Position numbers and translations under genes: made by a program. The notes under the pieces are model-generated. The model saw nothing but the letters and a program-made list of their open reading frames with translations. It was not told the DNA's origin and searched no databases. Positions 31,500-41,850 of a DNA stretch of 64,000 nucleotides are shown one piece after another. The first letter of the stretch is position 1; the number at the start of each line of letters is the position of its first letter. Source of the DNA: Bog-756 sp963829235 (GTDB lineage Bacteria; Actinomycetota; Acidimicrobiia; Acidimicrobiales; RAAP-2); contig CAWHIF010000006.1 in assembly GCA_963829235.1 (NCBI GenBank), forward strand, positions 62,001-126,000, in the 5' to 3' direction.

Positions 31500-33964
31500 C
31501 GCCGGACACGGCGGGCCCGACGGGCCCGACGCTCGACCACCAGGATGACCGCGATGGCGACCAACGCCGCCACCGTGAGCAGTTCCCCGAGCCGGTCGGA
31601 ACCGGTGGTCCCGTAATTGAGGGTCACGTCGTGGCTGGTCGGGACCACCACCATGAGGTTGGGCGCCACCCGCCACGGGCCCTCGGCCCCGCTGGCCTGC
31701 CAGTTCGGGAAGTACGACACCTTGACCTCGACCGGCGTGCCCACCCGGTCGACATGGAAGGAGAGCGAGCTGTCGGTCTGGGAGATGTCCGACACCGTCG
31801 TGGCCGGCTCGGGCACCGCCTCGGGGCTGGTGTCGGTGGCCGGCACCCGCGTCCAGTCGGCCGGGCCGCCGGCGGAGGGGACCACGTCCCACTCGGCCGG
31901 GTCGTCGTACCAGGTGGCGGCCGGCTTCAACCAGCTGGTCTGGGCGGGCTTCACCCCGGTCCACACCACCGGTCGGTCGGCGAGGGGCTTCACCAGCGAC
32001 GAGTCCCTGATCTCGTAGACCTTCCAGGTGGTGTTGAGCAACACGCCGTTGTAGTTGGTGCTCCACGGTCCGGTGGAGGCCACCTGGGTCAGGTTCGGAT
32101 CGGCGGCCGCGGCGGCCTCGACGGTGGTCGACGCGGCCAGGAAGTACCTGACGCCCAGCAGCTGGAGGTGGCGGATCCCGAGCGGGACGTTCAATCCCAT
32201 GTACTGGAAGGCGGTCGAGTTCACCGCGTCGGAGGGATTCACCGACAGCTCGTTCTGGTTGATGAAATGGAACGGGGTGGTGGTCGAGGACTCGAACAGC
32301 AGCCCCTCCATCGAGTCGATGCAGCCGTTGGTCCAGTAGGGCAGCAGCATGAGTGACATGGTGGTACCGAACCGGTTCTCCGACGGGTCGTACTCCCACA
32401 TGGTCCGGCCGCACCCCTGGTCGTGGCCGACCTTGGCCATCATCTGCATCACTGCGTGGTACTCGGGGTAGTCGGGCTTCTCTTGATAGCCCGAGTAGTT
32501 CCACTCGGCCAGGGGGCTCGGCTGGTAGGCCCCGACGTTGACCCCGATGTCGGCCATCGTGGAAACGGGGAGGGCCATGGCCGGCACCACCGTCAGGCAC
32601 GCCGCGGCCAGGGCCACGATCGGGCCCACCACCGCGCCGGGCGGGTTCCCGCTCGGGGTAGGCCGACGGAAACGGCTGATGCGCTGCCCCGGTCGCCACG
32701 GCATCGCCGATCCGGCCACCAGGCGCTGGCGGATGACCTCGACCCACTGGTCGAGCCGGCGACGGCGGTTCCACCGGGCCACCGCCGAGACGACCTCGAA
32801 GAGGCCGTAGCCGGCCATCAGGTAGAGGCAGAGGAACCACAGCGGCAGGAACCGGACGTTGTAGAGCTTTCCCTGGGGGTCGAGGCAGACCACTGCGGCG
32901 GAGAAGCCCCCCATCACCGCGATGAACAGTCCGACCCGGTTGCGACGGGCCACCATGGCCACCAGCCCGACCAGGCCGGAGGCCTGCACCCACCGGGAGG
33001 ACTCCGGGAACAGCAGGTGGGGGAAGCCCTCGACGTTGATCCAGCCCATGTTGGTCGTATAGGGCTGTCCGGTGGCGAACGGAACGAGCCAGAAGGCCGT
33101 CAGGCAGACCCCGATGGCACCGGCCACGACCCCCCAGACCAGGCGGCGCGACCACCGGCGGCGGGCCAACCGGCCTCGGAGTCCGGTACGCAGTCCCCGG
33201 GCCAGGTCGGCGTCGAGGAGTAGCCAGACCCCCGCCCCCACCCCGGCGAAGATGGCCGGGATGAGGTGGCACAGGAGGGTGACGGCGAACAGCACCGCAG
33301 CCAGGACCCGGTGCCGACCCGTCTTCAGCCCCGTCGCCACGACGCCCAGGAAGAGGAGGGCGACCGAGAGGCTGAGGGAGTAGGAGAACTCGCCGGCCAG
33401 GGTGGACACGATGTTCCCGCCGTAGATGGTGAAGCTCGGTTCGAAGAGGAACGGGAGGGTGGCCGCGGCCAGGCATGCCGGGCCCGGGTCGCGCAGACCG
33501 GCCAGGCGGCCGAACGCCCACGCGCAGACCGGCAGGGTGAGCGTGCCCAACACGGTGACCAGCTTGAACGCCACGTTGTAGGGGACCACCGCGTTGAACA
33601 GCACCGTGATCAGCCCGGGAAGGGGGAAGTAGAAGGTGTAGACGGGGAAGCCGTCGTACCAGTCCGGGTCCCAACCGGTCAGTTGACCGTGGGTCAGGAG
33701 GTGCGACTTCATGAAGGCCGGCAGCATCACGTGGGCGCCGGTGTCGCCTCCCGCCGTGGTCGTGTTGGTCAGGAGCAGCGACGGATGCAGCTGGCTGAGC
33801 GCGACCAGGGTGACTCCGGCCACCGCGACCAGGTTCGCCCACGCCGGCCAGGCGCTCCTGCGGGTGAGCCGAACCCACAACGGGGAACTCCGGTGCCTGG
33901 ACGGCGTCGGGCGGGCCTCCGTCGGAGTCGGCGCGATCGGAGCCACGTCGACGGGCGTGCTCAT
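31496..33964 (-). CDS. Large integral membrane protein, GT-C-like
   Basis: 822-residue membrane protein. One TM lies near 43-60, an extracytoplasmic loop GGDTGAHVMLPAFMKSHLLTHGQLTGWDPDWYDGFPVYTFYFPLP follows, then 8-9 more TMs to about residue 480, a periplasmic beta-rich domain (about 490-785) and a last TM (about 790-810), ending in an Arg-rich tail. The acidic GGDTGAH...WDPDWYDGFP loop and topology fit the membrane proteins annotated as 6-pyruvoyl-tetrahydropterin-synthase-related, which resemble GT-C polyprenyl-sugar-dependent glycosyltransferases. A glycan-transfer role is inferred from fold and neighbours. ATG 33964; the CPBP stop ends just after it. Confidence 0.75.
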   Translation of the reverse strand: MSTPVDVAPIAPTPTEARPTPSRHRSSPLWVRLTRRSAWPAWANLVAVAGVTLVALSQLHPSLLLTNTTTAGGDTGAHVMLPAFMKSHLLTHGQLTGWDPDWYDGFPVYTFYFPLPGLITVLFNAVVPYNVAFKLVTVLGTLTLPVCAWAFGRLAGLRDPGPACLAAATLPFLFEPSFTIYGGNIVSTLAGEFSYSLSLSVALLFLGVVATGLKTGRHRVLAAVLFAVTLLCHLIPAIFAGVGAGVWLLLDADLARGLRTGLRGRLARRRWSRRLVWGVVAGAIGVCLTAFWLVPFATGQPYTTNMGWINVEGFPHLLFPESSRWVQASGLVGLVAMVARRNRVGLFIAVMGGFSAAVVCLDPQGKLYNVRFLPLWFLCLYLMAGYGLFEVVSAVARWNRRRRLDQWVEVIRQRLVAGSAMPWRPGQRISRFRRPTPSGNPPGAVVGPIVALAAACLTVVPAMALPVSTMADIGVNVGAYQPSPLAEWNYSGYQEKPDYPEYHAVMQMMAKVGHDQGCGRTMWEYDPSENRFGTTMSLMLLPYWTNGCIDSMEGLLFESSTTTPFHFINQNELSVNPSDAVNSTAFQYMGLNVPLGIRHLQLLGVRYFLAASTTVEAAAAADPNLTQVASTGPWSTNYNGVLLNTTWKVYEIRDSSLVKPLADRPVVWTGVKPAQTSWLKPAATWYDDPAEWDVVPSAGGPADWTRVPATDTSPEAVPEPATTVSDISQTDSSLSFHVDRVGTPVEVKVSYFPNWQASGAEGPWRVAPNLMVVVPTSHDVTLNYGTTGSDRLGELLTVAALVAIAVILVVERRARRARRVRR

Positions 33965-33965
33965 T

Positions 33966-34985
33966 TCAGAGGAACGCCCGGGCGCCGAGCGCCAGCGGCA
34001 CCACCACGGCGGCCAGGGCGGTCAGGTTGAACGTGGCGTGGGCGATCATGTTCATACCCAGGCGCCCGGTGCGGTAGGAGACGAAGGACAGGATGATCCC
34101 GAAGGTGGCCAGGCCGAGGAGCTGCAGGGACTCGGCGTGGGCCAGACCGAAGAGCACGCCGGTGACGATGATGGCCAGCGCCGGGCCGACCCAACCGCCG
34201 ATCGTGCCGAACAGCCGGGCCAGCGCGCGGAGGAGCACGCCGCGGAAGAACAGCTCCTCGAAGAACGGGGCGCCCACCACCGTACAGACGGCGATCACGA
34301 AGTAGCCCGTGCCGTGCGACGCCCCGGTCAGCCGCTGGCTCGGTGCATCGAAGCGCTGGTTGAAGTTGGTCACGTGCTGGGCGATGGGGACATAGATCAG
34401 CGCCACCAGGAACTGGCCGCCCACCCCGATGGGGATGCCGAGGAGGTCGATCCACCGGAACCGCAGCCCGAGATCCCTGACCATGCTGTGGGTGCCGCGG
34501 ACGTACGACGACATCCAGGCGGCGCCGAAGAAGCCGGCCCACAACCCGATGAGGGTCGACACGATGTACCAGGTGGGCGGTTCGGCCAGCTTGGTGATGG
34601 CCGTCAGGGCGTGCAGGTTGCCGGTGAAGCCGGCCGTCACCGCCACCGACAGGGCGGCCAGGACCTGACCGCCGAGGAACCCGAGGCCGGCGAAGAGCAT
34701 CCACATCCACGCCGAGGACCGGGACGACGGTGCCCCCCCGGCGGCCAGCTGGCGACCGAGGGAGGCATCGGCGTCTGGAGGGCCGGCGGCGACGGGGGCA
34801 TCGCCGCGCGGAGGGGGCGGCGCCCAGGCCGGAGGCGGGCCGGACCCGGGCCTCGACCCAGGTGGAGGAGGGGCCCATGCGCTCGGTGCCAGCGGATCTC
34901 GTGGGCCCGATCGCGCGAACGGTCCGGGGGGACCGGCGCTGGCGGCCGCGGCCGGGTCCGCACCCTGTTCGGACCGCTCGATCAC
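33966..34985 (-). CDS. CPBP family intramembrane glutamic/metal protease
   Basis: 339-residue protein. The first about 95 residues are Pro/Ala-rich and likely cytosolic. About seven TMs follow, with the protease motifs FFEELFFRGVLLRAL (EExxxR), LFGLAHAES (FxxxH) and MNMIAHATFN (HxxxN/B). The family cleaves prenylated or membrane peptides or binds partner proteins. GTG 34985 is preferred; a longer frame back to 35072 runs into the ftsH promoter. It is 1 nt from the following membrane-protein gene, so the two form an operon. Confidence 0.82.
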   Translation of the reverse strand: MIERSEQGADPAAAASAGPPGPFARSGPRDPLAPSAWAPPPPGSRPGSGPPPAWAPPPPRGDAPVAAGPPDADASLGRQLAAGGAPSSRSSAWMWMLFAGLGFLGGQVLAALSVAVTAGFTGNLHALTAITKLAEPPTWYIVSTLIGLWAGFFGAAWMSSYVRGTHSMVRDLGLRFRWIDLLGIPIGVGGQFLVALIYVPIAQHVTNFNQRFDAPSQRLTGASHGTGYFVIAVCTVVGAPFFEELFFRGVLLRALARLFGTIGGWVGPALAIIVTGVLFGLAHAESLQLLGLATFGIILSFVSYRTGRLGMNMIAHATFNLTALAAVVVPLALGARAFL

Positions 34986-35071
34986 CCTCCCACGATACCG
35001 ACCGGATCGCGCCGGCAGGGGGCGGGCCCCACCAGGGGTGGCGCGATGCCTCGACCGGGCCCCGCTGCGCA

Positions 35072-35077
35072 TAGCAT
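35072..35077 (+). promoter_or_regulatory. -10 box TAGCAT of ftsH
   Basis: TAGCAT ends exactly 6 nt before GTG 35084. The spacer gaaggg also looks like a weak ribosome site, so the transcript may be leaderless or start slightly upstream. Confidence 0.45.
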
Positions 35078-35083
35078 GAAGGG

Positions 35084-37378
<2,295 letters not shown>

Positions 37379-37432
37379 CCGGTTGGCCAGCGCCCTGGAC
37401 GGCTCCGGCCCCTGGCCTGAGCCGTTCCGGCG

Positions 37433-37438
37433 TAGCCT
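37433..37438 (+). promoter_or_regulatory. -10 box TAGCCT of the DUF2277 gene
   Basis: TAGCCT ends exactly 6 nt before ATG 37445. Confidence 0.45.
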
Positions 37439-37444
37439 GCATCC

Positions 37445-37699
37445 ATGTGCCGGAACATCACCACGCTACGAGGCCTCGAGCCCGAGGCGACCGCCGAGGA
37501 GATCGAGGCTGCGGCCCGCCAGTACGTCCGGAAGGTCAGCGGCGTCCAGTCGACGTCGACCGGCACAGCGCCCGCCTTCGAGCTGGCCGTACGCAAGGTG
37601 GCTGACGCGACCGCGGCGCTTCTCGCCGAGCTCCCGCCCCGGCGCCAGCCTCCACCTACGCTTCCGCCCCTGAGGCGCCGGGCCACCGCCGGCATCTGA
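37445..37699 (+). CDS. DUF2277 family protein
   Basis: 84-residue protein that starts MCRNITTLRGLEPEATAEEIEAAARQYVRKVSG, the fixed opening of DUF2277 proteins, with Cys2 conserved. The middle AFELAVRKVADATAALLAEL is helical, and the tail is Pro/Arg-rich. The fold resembles small helical bundles; function is unknown. It is probably leaderless and monocistronic, and convergent with a universal stress protein gene. Confidence 0.88.
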   Translation: MCRNITTLRGLEPEATAEEIEAAARQYVRKVSGVQSTSTGTAPAFELAVRKVADATAALLAELPPRRQPPPTLPPLRRRATAGI

Positions 37700-37707
37700 G
37701 CGCCTCC

Positions 37708-37728
37708 CGGTTCGTCCGGAAGGAACCG
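37708..37728. terminator. Hairpin between DUF2277 and universal stress protein genes
   Basis: CGGTTC (37708-37713) pairs with GAACCG (37723-37728), a 6-bp stem with a 9-nt loop in the 44-bp convergent gap. No U-tract. Confidence 0.35.
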
Positions 37729-37743
37729 CCCCGGCCGTCGCCC

Positions 37744-38184
37744 TCAGCCGCGTTCGGTGTCGACGATCAGGAGGCTGCAGGGGCAGTGGTGCGCGACCTT
37801 GTTGGGGACGCTGCCCAACACGAAGCGCCGTACGCCGGCCATCCCGCGGTTGCCGACCACGATGAGATCGGCGTGCACGGCTTCGGCCACCTTGATGATG
37901 GCGTCGGCCGGGTCGCCGTCGAACGAGGAGAGCTCGGCGGACACCCCGCTGCGTTCGGCCTCGGCCAGGAATTCCGTCTCGATGCGATCGGCTTCATCGT
38001 GCATGGTGGCATTCGTCACCTCCACGGCGGCCGCGTCGAGCTCGGTCCCGGTCATCAGGAGGGGGCGCATGACGTGGACACCGTGGACCTTGGCCCCCGT
38101 CGTCCGGGCCAGGGCCAGCGCTTCCCCGACGGCCACCGCCGCCCGCTCCGAGCCGTCCGTGCCCACCACGATGACCTTGTACAT
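37744..38184 (-). CDS. Universal stress protein (UspA family)
   Basis: 146-residue single Usp domain: VIVVGTDGSERAAVAVGEALALA at the start, and VVGNRGMAGVRRFVLGSVPNKVAHHCPCSLLIVDT at the end. The GxxG-x9-G(S/T) ATP-binding motif is intact (GNRGMAG...GSV), so it is probably an ATP-binding member. Roles in dormancy and stress are known for the family; no partner is adjacent. ATG 38184 follows GGAGG by about 6 nt. Confidence 0.92.
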   Translation of the reverse strand: MYKVIVVGTDGSERAAVAVGEALALARTTGAKVHGVHVMRPLLMTGTELDAAAVEVTNATMHDEADRIETEFLAEAERSGVSAELSSFDGDPADAIIKVAEAVHADLIVVGNRGMAGVRRFVLGSVPNKVAHHCPCSLLIVDTERG

Positions 38185-38353
38185 CCGGACCTCCGTCCGT
38201 CATCGGGCCGTCCGGCCCCGGACCGGAGGCGTGGCCATTCCGGCGAGACGCTACCAGACGGGTCGGCGGGCTGACCGGGCCGTCACCGGGCGTTGACCTC
38301 CGGCGCGGCACCAACCTACAGTCATGCCGCCGAGCGACGGAGAAGGAGGCAGG

Positions 38354-39244
38354 GTGGCAACGGTGCTGATGCCCGTTCCGGATCTTGACTTCGATCCGAC
38401 CGAGGTGGCGGTGAGCTGGAAGGTGCTGAGCGACCTCGGCCACCAGGTGAGGTTCGCCACGCCCACGGGCCGGCCCGGTCGGGGGGACGACCTCATGCTC
38501 ACCGGCCGCGGTCTCGATCCTTGGGGTCTCGTGCCCGGAGTCTCACACCTCGTGGTCATCGGACGCTTCCTCCGCGCCGACGCCCGCGGTCGCTCGGCCT
38601 ACGAGGAGATGCTCAGGTCACCCGAGTTCCTCCAGCCCGTCGCCTGGGACGCCGTCGACATCGAGCTCGTCGACGGGTTGCTCCTGCCCGGCGGGCACCG
38701 GGCCCGGGGGATGCGCCCCTACCTCGAAAGCCCGCTCCTCCAGGACCTGGTCGTACGCGGATTTCGCCGGGAGATGCCCGTGGCCGCGGTCTGTCACGGG
38801 GTGCTGCTGGTGGCCCGCAGCATCGATCCGACCACTGGCCGCTCCGTGCTCCACGGGCGGCAGACGACGGCCCTCACGTGGTCGCTCGAACAGCGGGCCT
38901 GGCGCGTGGCCAAGGTGGCCCGGTGGTGGGACCCCGGCTACTACCGCACCTACGGCGACCAGCCCGGGCAGCCGGCCGGTTTCATGTCGGTCCAGCAGGA
39001 GGTGAGCCGGGCCCTCGAGCGAGCGGCGGACTTCCACGACGTGGATCCGTCGGCGCCGGACGCGGCGGCGAAATCGAGCGGACGCCGGCGGGACGGGCCG
39101 GACGACGAACGCCCGGCCTTCGTCGTCCGGGACGGCAACTATCTCTCCGCCCGCTGGCCCGGTGATGTGCACACGTTCGCCAAGCACTTCGCAGGGATGC
39201 TCAGCCGCGGCCGCGCCCCCCGGCGCCACGCACAGGCCGGCTAG
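38354..39244 (+). CDS. DJ-1/PfpI (class I amidotransferase-like) family protein
   Basis: 296-residue protein with the DJ-1 fold: ATVLMPVPDLDFDPTEVAVSWKVL, GLLLPGGHRARGMRPYLESPLLQDLV, and the nucleophile elbow VAAVCHGVLL with Cys. A His/Glu partner arrangement is plausible. It is larger than typical DJ-1 (about 190), with an extra C-terminal segment containing a charged Arg/Asp-rich insertion (about 235-265). It could be a glyoxalase III, chaperone or amidase; unresolved. GTG 38354 is preferred for its AAGGAGG site; the ATG at 38324 lacks one and lies near the likely transcription start set by TACAGT at 38316. Confidence 0.8.
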   Translation: MATVLMPVPDLDFDPTEVAVSWKVLSDLGHQVRFATPTGRPGRGDDLMLTGRGLDPWGLVPGVSHLVVIGRFLRADARGRSAYEEMLRSPEFLQPVAWDAVDIELVDGLLLPGGHRARGMRPYLESPLLQDLVVRGFRREMPVAAVCHGVLLVARSIDPTTGRSVLHGRQTTALTWSLEQRAWRVAKVARWWDPGYYRTYGDQPGQPAGFMSVQQEVSRALERAADFHDVDPSAPDAAAKSSGRRRDGPDDERPAFVVRDGNYLSARWPGDVHTFAKHFAGMLSRGRAPRRHAQAG

Positions 39245-39251
39245 CCGTTCT

Positions 39252-39303
39252 GCCGGCGTCGGATGCGGGCAGGGCCGGCCGCCGTCGGATGCGGGCAGAG
39301 CCG
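39252..39303. repeat. 2 x 26-bp tandem repeat in a convergent gap
   Basis: Copies at 39252-39277 and 39278-39303 differ at 2 of 26 bases. They lie between the stop at 39244 and the opposing stop at 39308 and fill nearly the whole gap. Confidence 0.85.
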
Positions 39304-39307
39304 TCGG

Positions 39308-39913
39308 CTACTGGTAGAGGGAGTTCTGCTCGAGTGCGGCGGTGACGAGCGTCTTGTCCTGCGATTGGGACAACGGAGCCACCGGGCTCTTGCTCGTGCT
39401 GCTGGTGGATGCCGCGATGTCGACATCGATGGCTTCGATCGCCACCCTCGTGCCCGCCTGCCACACCAGCAGGTACTCGGGACCGCCGTTGTCGGTGGCG
39501 AAGGCGGCCGACCCGAGCTGCTTCGGGACGGACAGCGAGGAATCGACCACGGCGTGCTTTCGGGCCGCGGCCAGCGCCGCCGATGCCGATGATTTCGAAT
39601 TGCAGTTCAAGACGTCCGAGATCAAACCGGTCTTCGATCCGGCATCCTCGTAGACCGCATCGACCGTGCTCGTGCACCCCTTCTGCTCGGTCACCGAGGT
39701 CTGCTTGGCGGCCTGGACCGTCTTCGGAAATCCGATGTGCCGGGCGTACCCGGCATCGAGCACGGAGGCGGAGGCGGAGAGCGTGGCCTGCGGGTTGACT
39801 CCCGCCGAGGTCCCGCCGGAGGTGACGATCACCACCACGAGCACCACGGCGACGACCACCAACCCGCCGACGCCGATCAGGATCCTGGTGGTCGAGGGAG
39901 AGGAGCGGCCCAT
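39308..39913 (-). CDS. Membrane-anchored hypothetical protein
   Basis: 201 residues with one N-terminal membrane segment (about 10-32, ILIGVGGLVVVAVVLVVVIVT) and then an outside domain. Two Cys (Cys80 and Cys104 by my count) may form a disulfide. The protein is Ser/Ala/Thr-rich, and no known domain is recognised. The layout (anchor plus small soluble domain) suggests a cell-envelope protein. It is convergent with the DJ-1-like gene. A short gene of the same strand (39992-40219) lies upstream. Confidence 0.6.
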   Translation of the reverse strand: MGRSSPSTTRILIGVGGLVVVAVVLVVVIVTSGGTSAGVNPQATLSASASVLDAGYARHIGFPKTVQAAKQTSVTEQKGCTSTVDAVYEDAGSKTGLISDVLNCNSKSSASAALAAARKHAVVDSSLSVPKQLGSAAFATDNGGPEYLLVWQAGTRVAIEAIDVDIAASTSSTSKSPVAPLSQSQDKTLVTAALEQNSLYQ

Positions 39914-39991
39914 CGGGGAGACCCTAGGGCACCAACGGAAGAACCCGCGGTGGGGTCCCGGTACCGGTCAGTGGCGATCCCGAGGGCACCG

Positions 39992-40219
39992 CTAGTGGCT
40001 CGGTTCGAACAATTCGACCGATATCCGGTCGTCGTCCAGCTCCTGCCCGAAGAACTCGCAGCCCGTGGCCTTGGCCACCCGCATCACCATCTCCGCGTTC
40101 GACGCGTGGATGGCCATATGGCACGAACCCAGCGAGTTGAGGCGCTCCCACAGGATGCCCATCTCGAATCCCCGGGCGAATTCCGGGTCGTCCGTGTCGA
40201 ATCGAAGCTCCCGTTCCAT
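39992..40219 (-). CDS. Small hypothetical protein
   Basis: 75 residues: MERELRFDTDDPEFARGFEMGILWERL, ASNAEMVMRVAKATGCEF, DDDRISVELFE. Acidic and soluble, with an alpha/beta pattern and no transmembrane part. The FARGFEMGILWERL segment looks like a conserved helix, as in small antitoxin-like or regulatory proteins, but I cannot name a family. ATG 40219 is the likely start. It sits where DUF3499 is usually found between DUF5719 and manB in actinomycetes, but shows no DUF3499 Cys pattern. Confidence 0.6.
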   Translation of the reverse strand: MERELRFDTDDPEFARGFEMGILWERLNSLGSCHMAIHASNAEMVMRVAKATGCEFFGQELDDDRISVELFEPSH

Positions 40220-40374
40220 GGTCAGACCATCGTCAAGGCGGCCCCGTCCCTTTAGCACCCGGGTGAGCATCCCGGTCGGCAACCCGGGTTGGCGCCCCCG
40301 GGTCGGCCTCCGGTCGGCCCGGCCCGGTGCCGGCCCCTCCCCCTGCTGAAGGCCCTCGGCCCGGTGCCGGTGCC

Positions 40375-41850
40375 CTACCCGGTGAGGGGGAATCCGGTCG
40401 TCGAGACCACCCCGGACGCGCCGGACGGACGGCTGTCCTCCTCGACGTCCACGGGCTGCGAGGACGAGACCGAGTAGGCGGAGAGGCCGCCCACCTGCTT
40501 GGCGCCGAGCACGACCAGCCGGCCGGGCGCCACGTCGAACGTGGCCACGGGCCCCCCACCCACCCTGACCACCCCGACCCGGGCGGTGGACGGCCCCGGA
40601 TTGGCCACGGCCAGGCTCTTGATCTCGGCGTGGGCCGTGCCGGGAACCCGCTCCACCCCGGGGCTCGGGACCAGCCAGCGGGTGGCCACGGTCACCGTGG
40701 CCGATGACGAGCCCCACACGGGGGACGGGGATCCCCTGCCGGCGAGCACCGACCGGCCGACGACGATGGGCACCGAGGAATCGACCGTGACCGCATACGG
40801 GATCTGGTGTGGGAGCCCGGCCGCAGACGAAGCGGCGAAATCCACCATCGAGAGCGGCGGAATCGACAGCCGCCGGGGCGTGACCGAACCCGATGCCAGG
40901 CCGAAGGAGATGGTGGCCGTCACCGTCTGCGGGTTCGGATTGGCGAGGTGGAAGCTGACCGTCGAGCCCGGCGCGTTGGTGGTCTGCGCCGATCGCCACA
41001 CCGTCGACAGCTGGGGCGACCCGAGCCGGAGGGACAGCCCCACGGCTCTGCCTGACGAGGTCTGCTGGAATTCGGAGCTCACCAGGCCGCCGGCTTGGGC
41101 GGTGATGAAGGTGGCCACGTCGGACGCCCGCTGGACGAATTGACCGACGTTCTCCACGAGGAGTCGGCCTGCGGGGACGACCAGCCCCTGGTACGACTGC
41201 GGGGTGACGAGCCCGGTCGTGGTCAGGAAGGAGATGTTCACCGTGGCCGCGGGAGCGGCCGGATTGAACAGCGCCAACCGCAACGTGTTCCCCGTCGTGG
41301 TGGATCCGCCGGAGAAGGCCCACTGGGAGGAGATCCGCGACGCGCACGGGGCCGCACTCCAACCCAGCGGGCCGGACACGACCTGGCTGGCCACCACCCC
41401 TCCACCGGCGAAGGCGAACGACGAGGCGGTGCTCCCCTGGGGCAGTCCTGCGGACGGGTTCACCGCGGCCATGCCCAGGGGGGGAACCGAAACCTCCCGT
41501 TGGACCCTCGGAATGGGACCGCGACGGGGCGTCGGTCCGACACTGGTCATGACCCCGGCGACCTGGTGTGCGGTCGAGTTGGTCAGGTACACGGTGGTGT
41601 TCGCCGCATCACCGGTCGCCGACGGGCAAAAGGCCGATGAGGAGGAGGCGTCGGCCGGGGGGACGAGGATCCCGTCGGCGGAGCCGGGCGCCGGCGCGGC
41701 CACGGGAACCGCGATCGCCGCCGAGACGATGCCGATCCCGACCGCCACGGCCAGCACGGAGACGATCGCCGTGGCGCGTCCCCGGACCGGCCGGGGCCTC
41801 GTGTGGCGCGGCGCAGCGGGAAGGGTCGGGACACCCTCGGGCCCGCTCAC
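40375..41850 (-). CDS. DUF5719 family protein
   Basis: 491-residue secreted or membrane-anchored protein. An Arg-rich cytosolic start is followed by one hydrophobic segment (about 26-52), then a long beta-rich extracytoplasmic domain with repeated strands (NTTVYLTNSTAHQVAGVMT, LRLALFNPAAPAATVNISF, VSFHLANPNPQTVTATISF, KSLAVANPGPSTARVGVV). The recurring xLxNPxPxxxxVxIxF pattern looks like tandem Ig-like sandwiches. In actinomycetes DUF5719 lies next to this GT2 glycosyltransferase, as here, where its start overlaps that gene's stop by 4 nt. Probably an envelope partner of the glycosyltransferase. Confidence 0.85.
   Translation of the reverse strand: MSGPEGVPTLPAAPRHTRPRPVRGRATAIVSVLAVAVGIGIVSAAIAVPVAAPAPGSADGILVPPADASSSSAFCPSATGDAANTTVYLTNSTAHQVAGVMTSVGPTPRRGPIPRVQREVSVPPLGMAAVNPSAGLPQGSTASSFAFAGGGVVASQVVSGPLGWSAAPCASRISSQWAFSGGSTTTGNTLRLALFNPAAPAATVNISFLTTTGLVTPQSYQGLVVPAGRLLVENVGQFVQRASDVATFITAQAGGLVSSEFQQTSSGRAVGLSLRLGSPQLSTVWRSAQTTNAPGSTVSFHLANPNPQTVTATISFGLASGSVTPRRLSIPPLSMVDFAASSAAGLPHQIPYAVTVDSSVPIVVGRSVLAGRGSPSPVWGSSSATVTVATRWLVPSPGVERVPGTAHAEIKSLAVANPGPSTARVGVVRVGGGPVATFDVAPGRLVVLGAKQVGGLSAYSVSSSQPVDVEEDSRPSGASGVVSTTGFPLTG

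Noticed and set aside
37400..37440. Riboswitch before the DUF2277 gene
   Set aside because: Only about 66 nt separate it from ftsH and the -10 box lies 6 nt before ATG, leaving no room for a leader.
40220..40374. Small gene or DUF3499 in the gap before DUF5719
   Set aside because: No start with a plausible ribosome site and no Cys pattern; the stretch has direct repeats of ggcccggtgccgg only.
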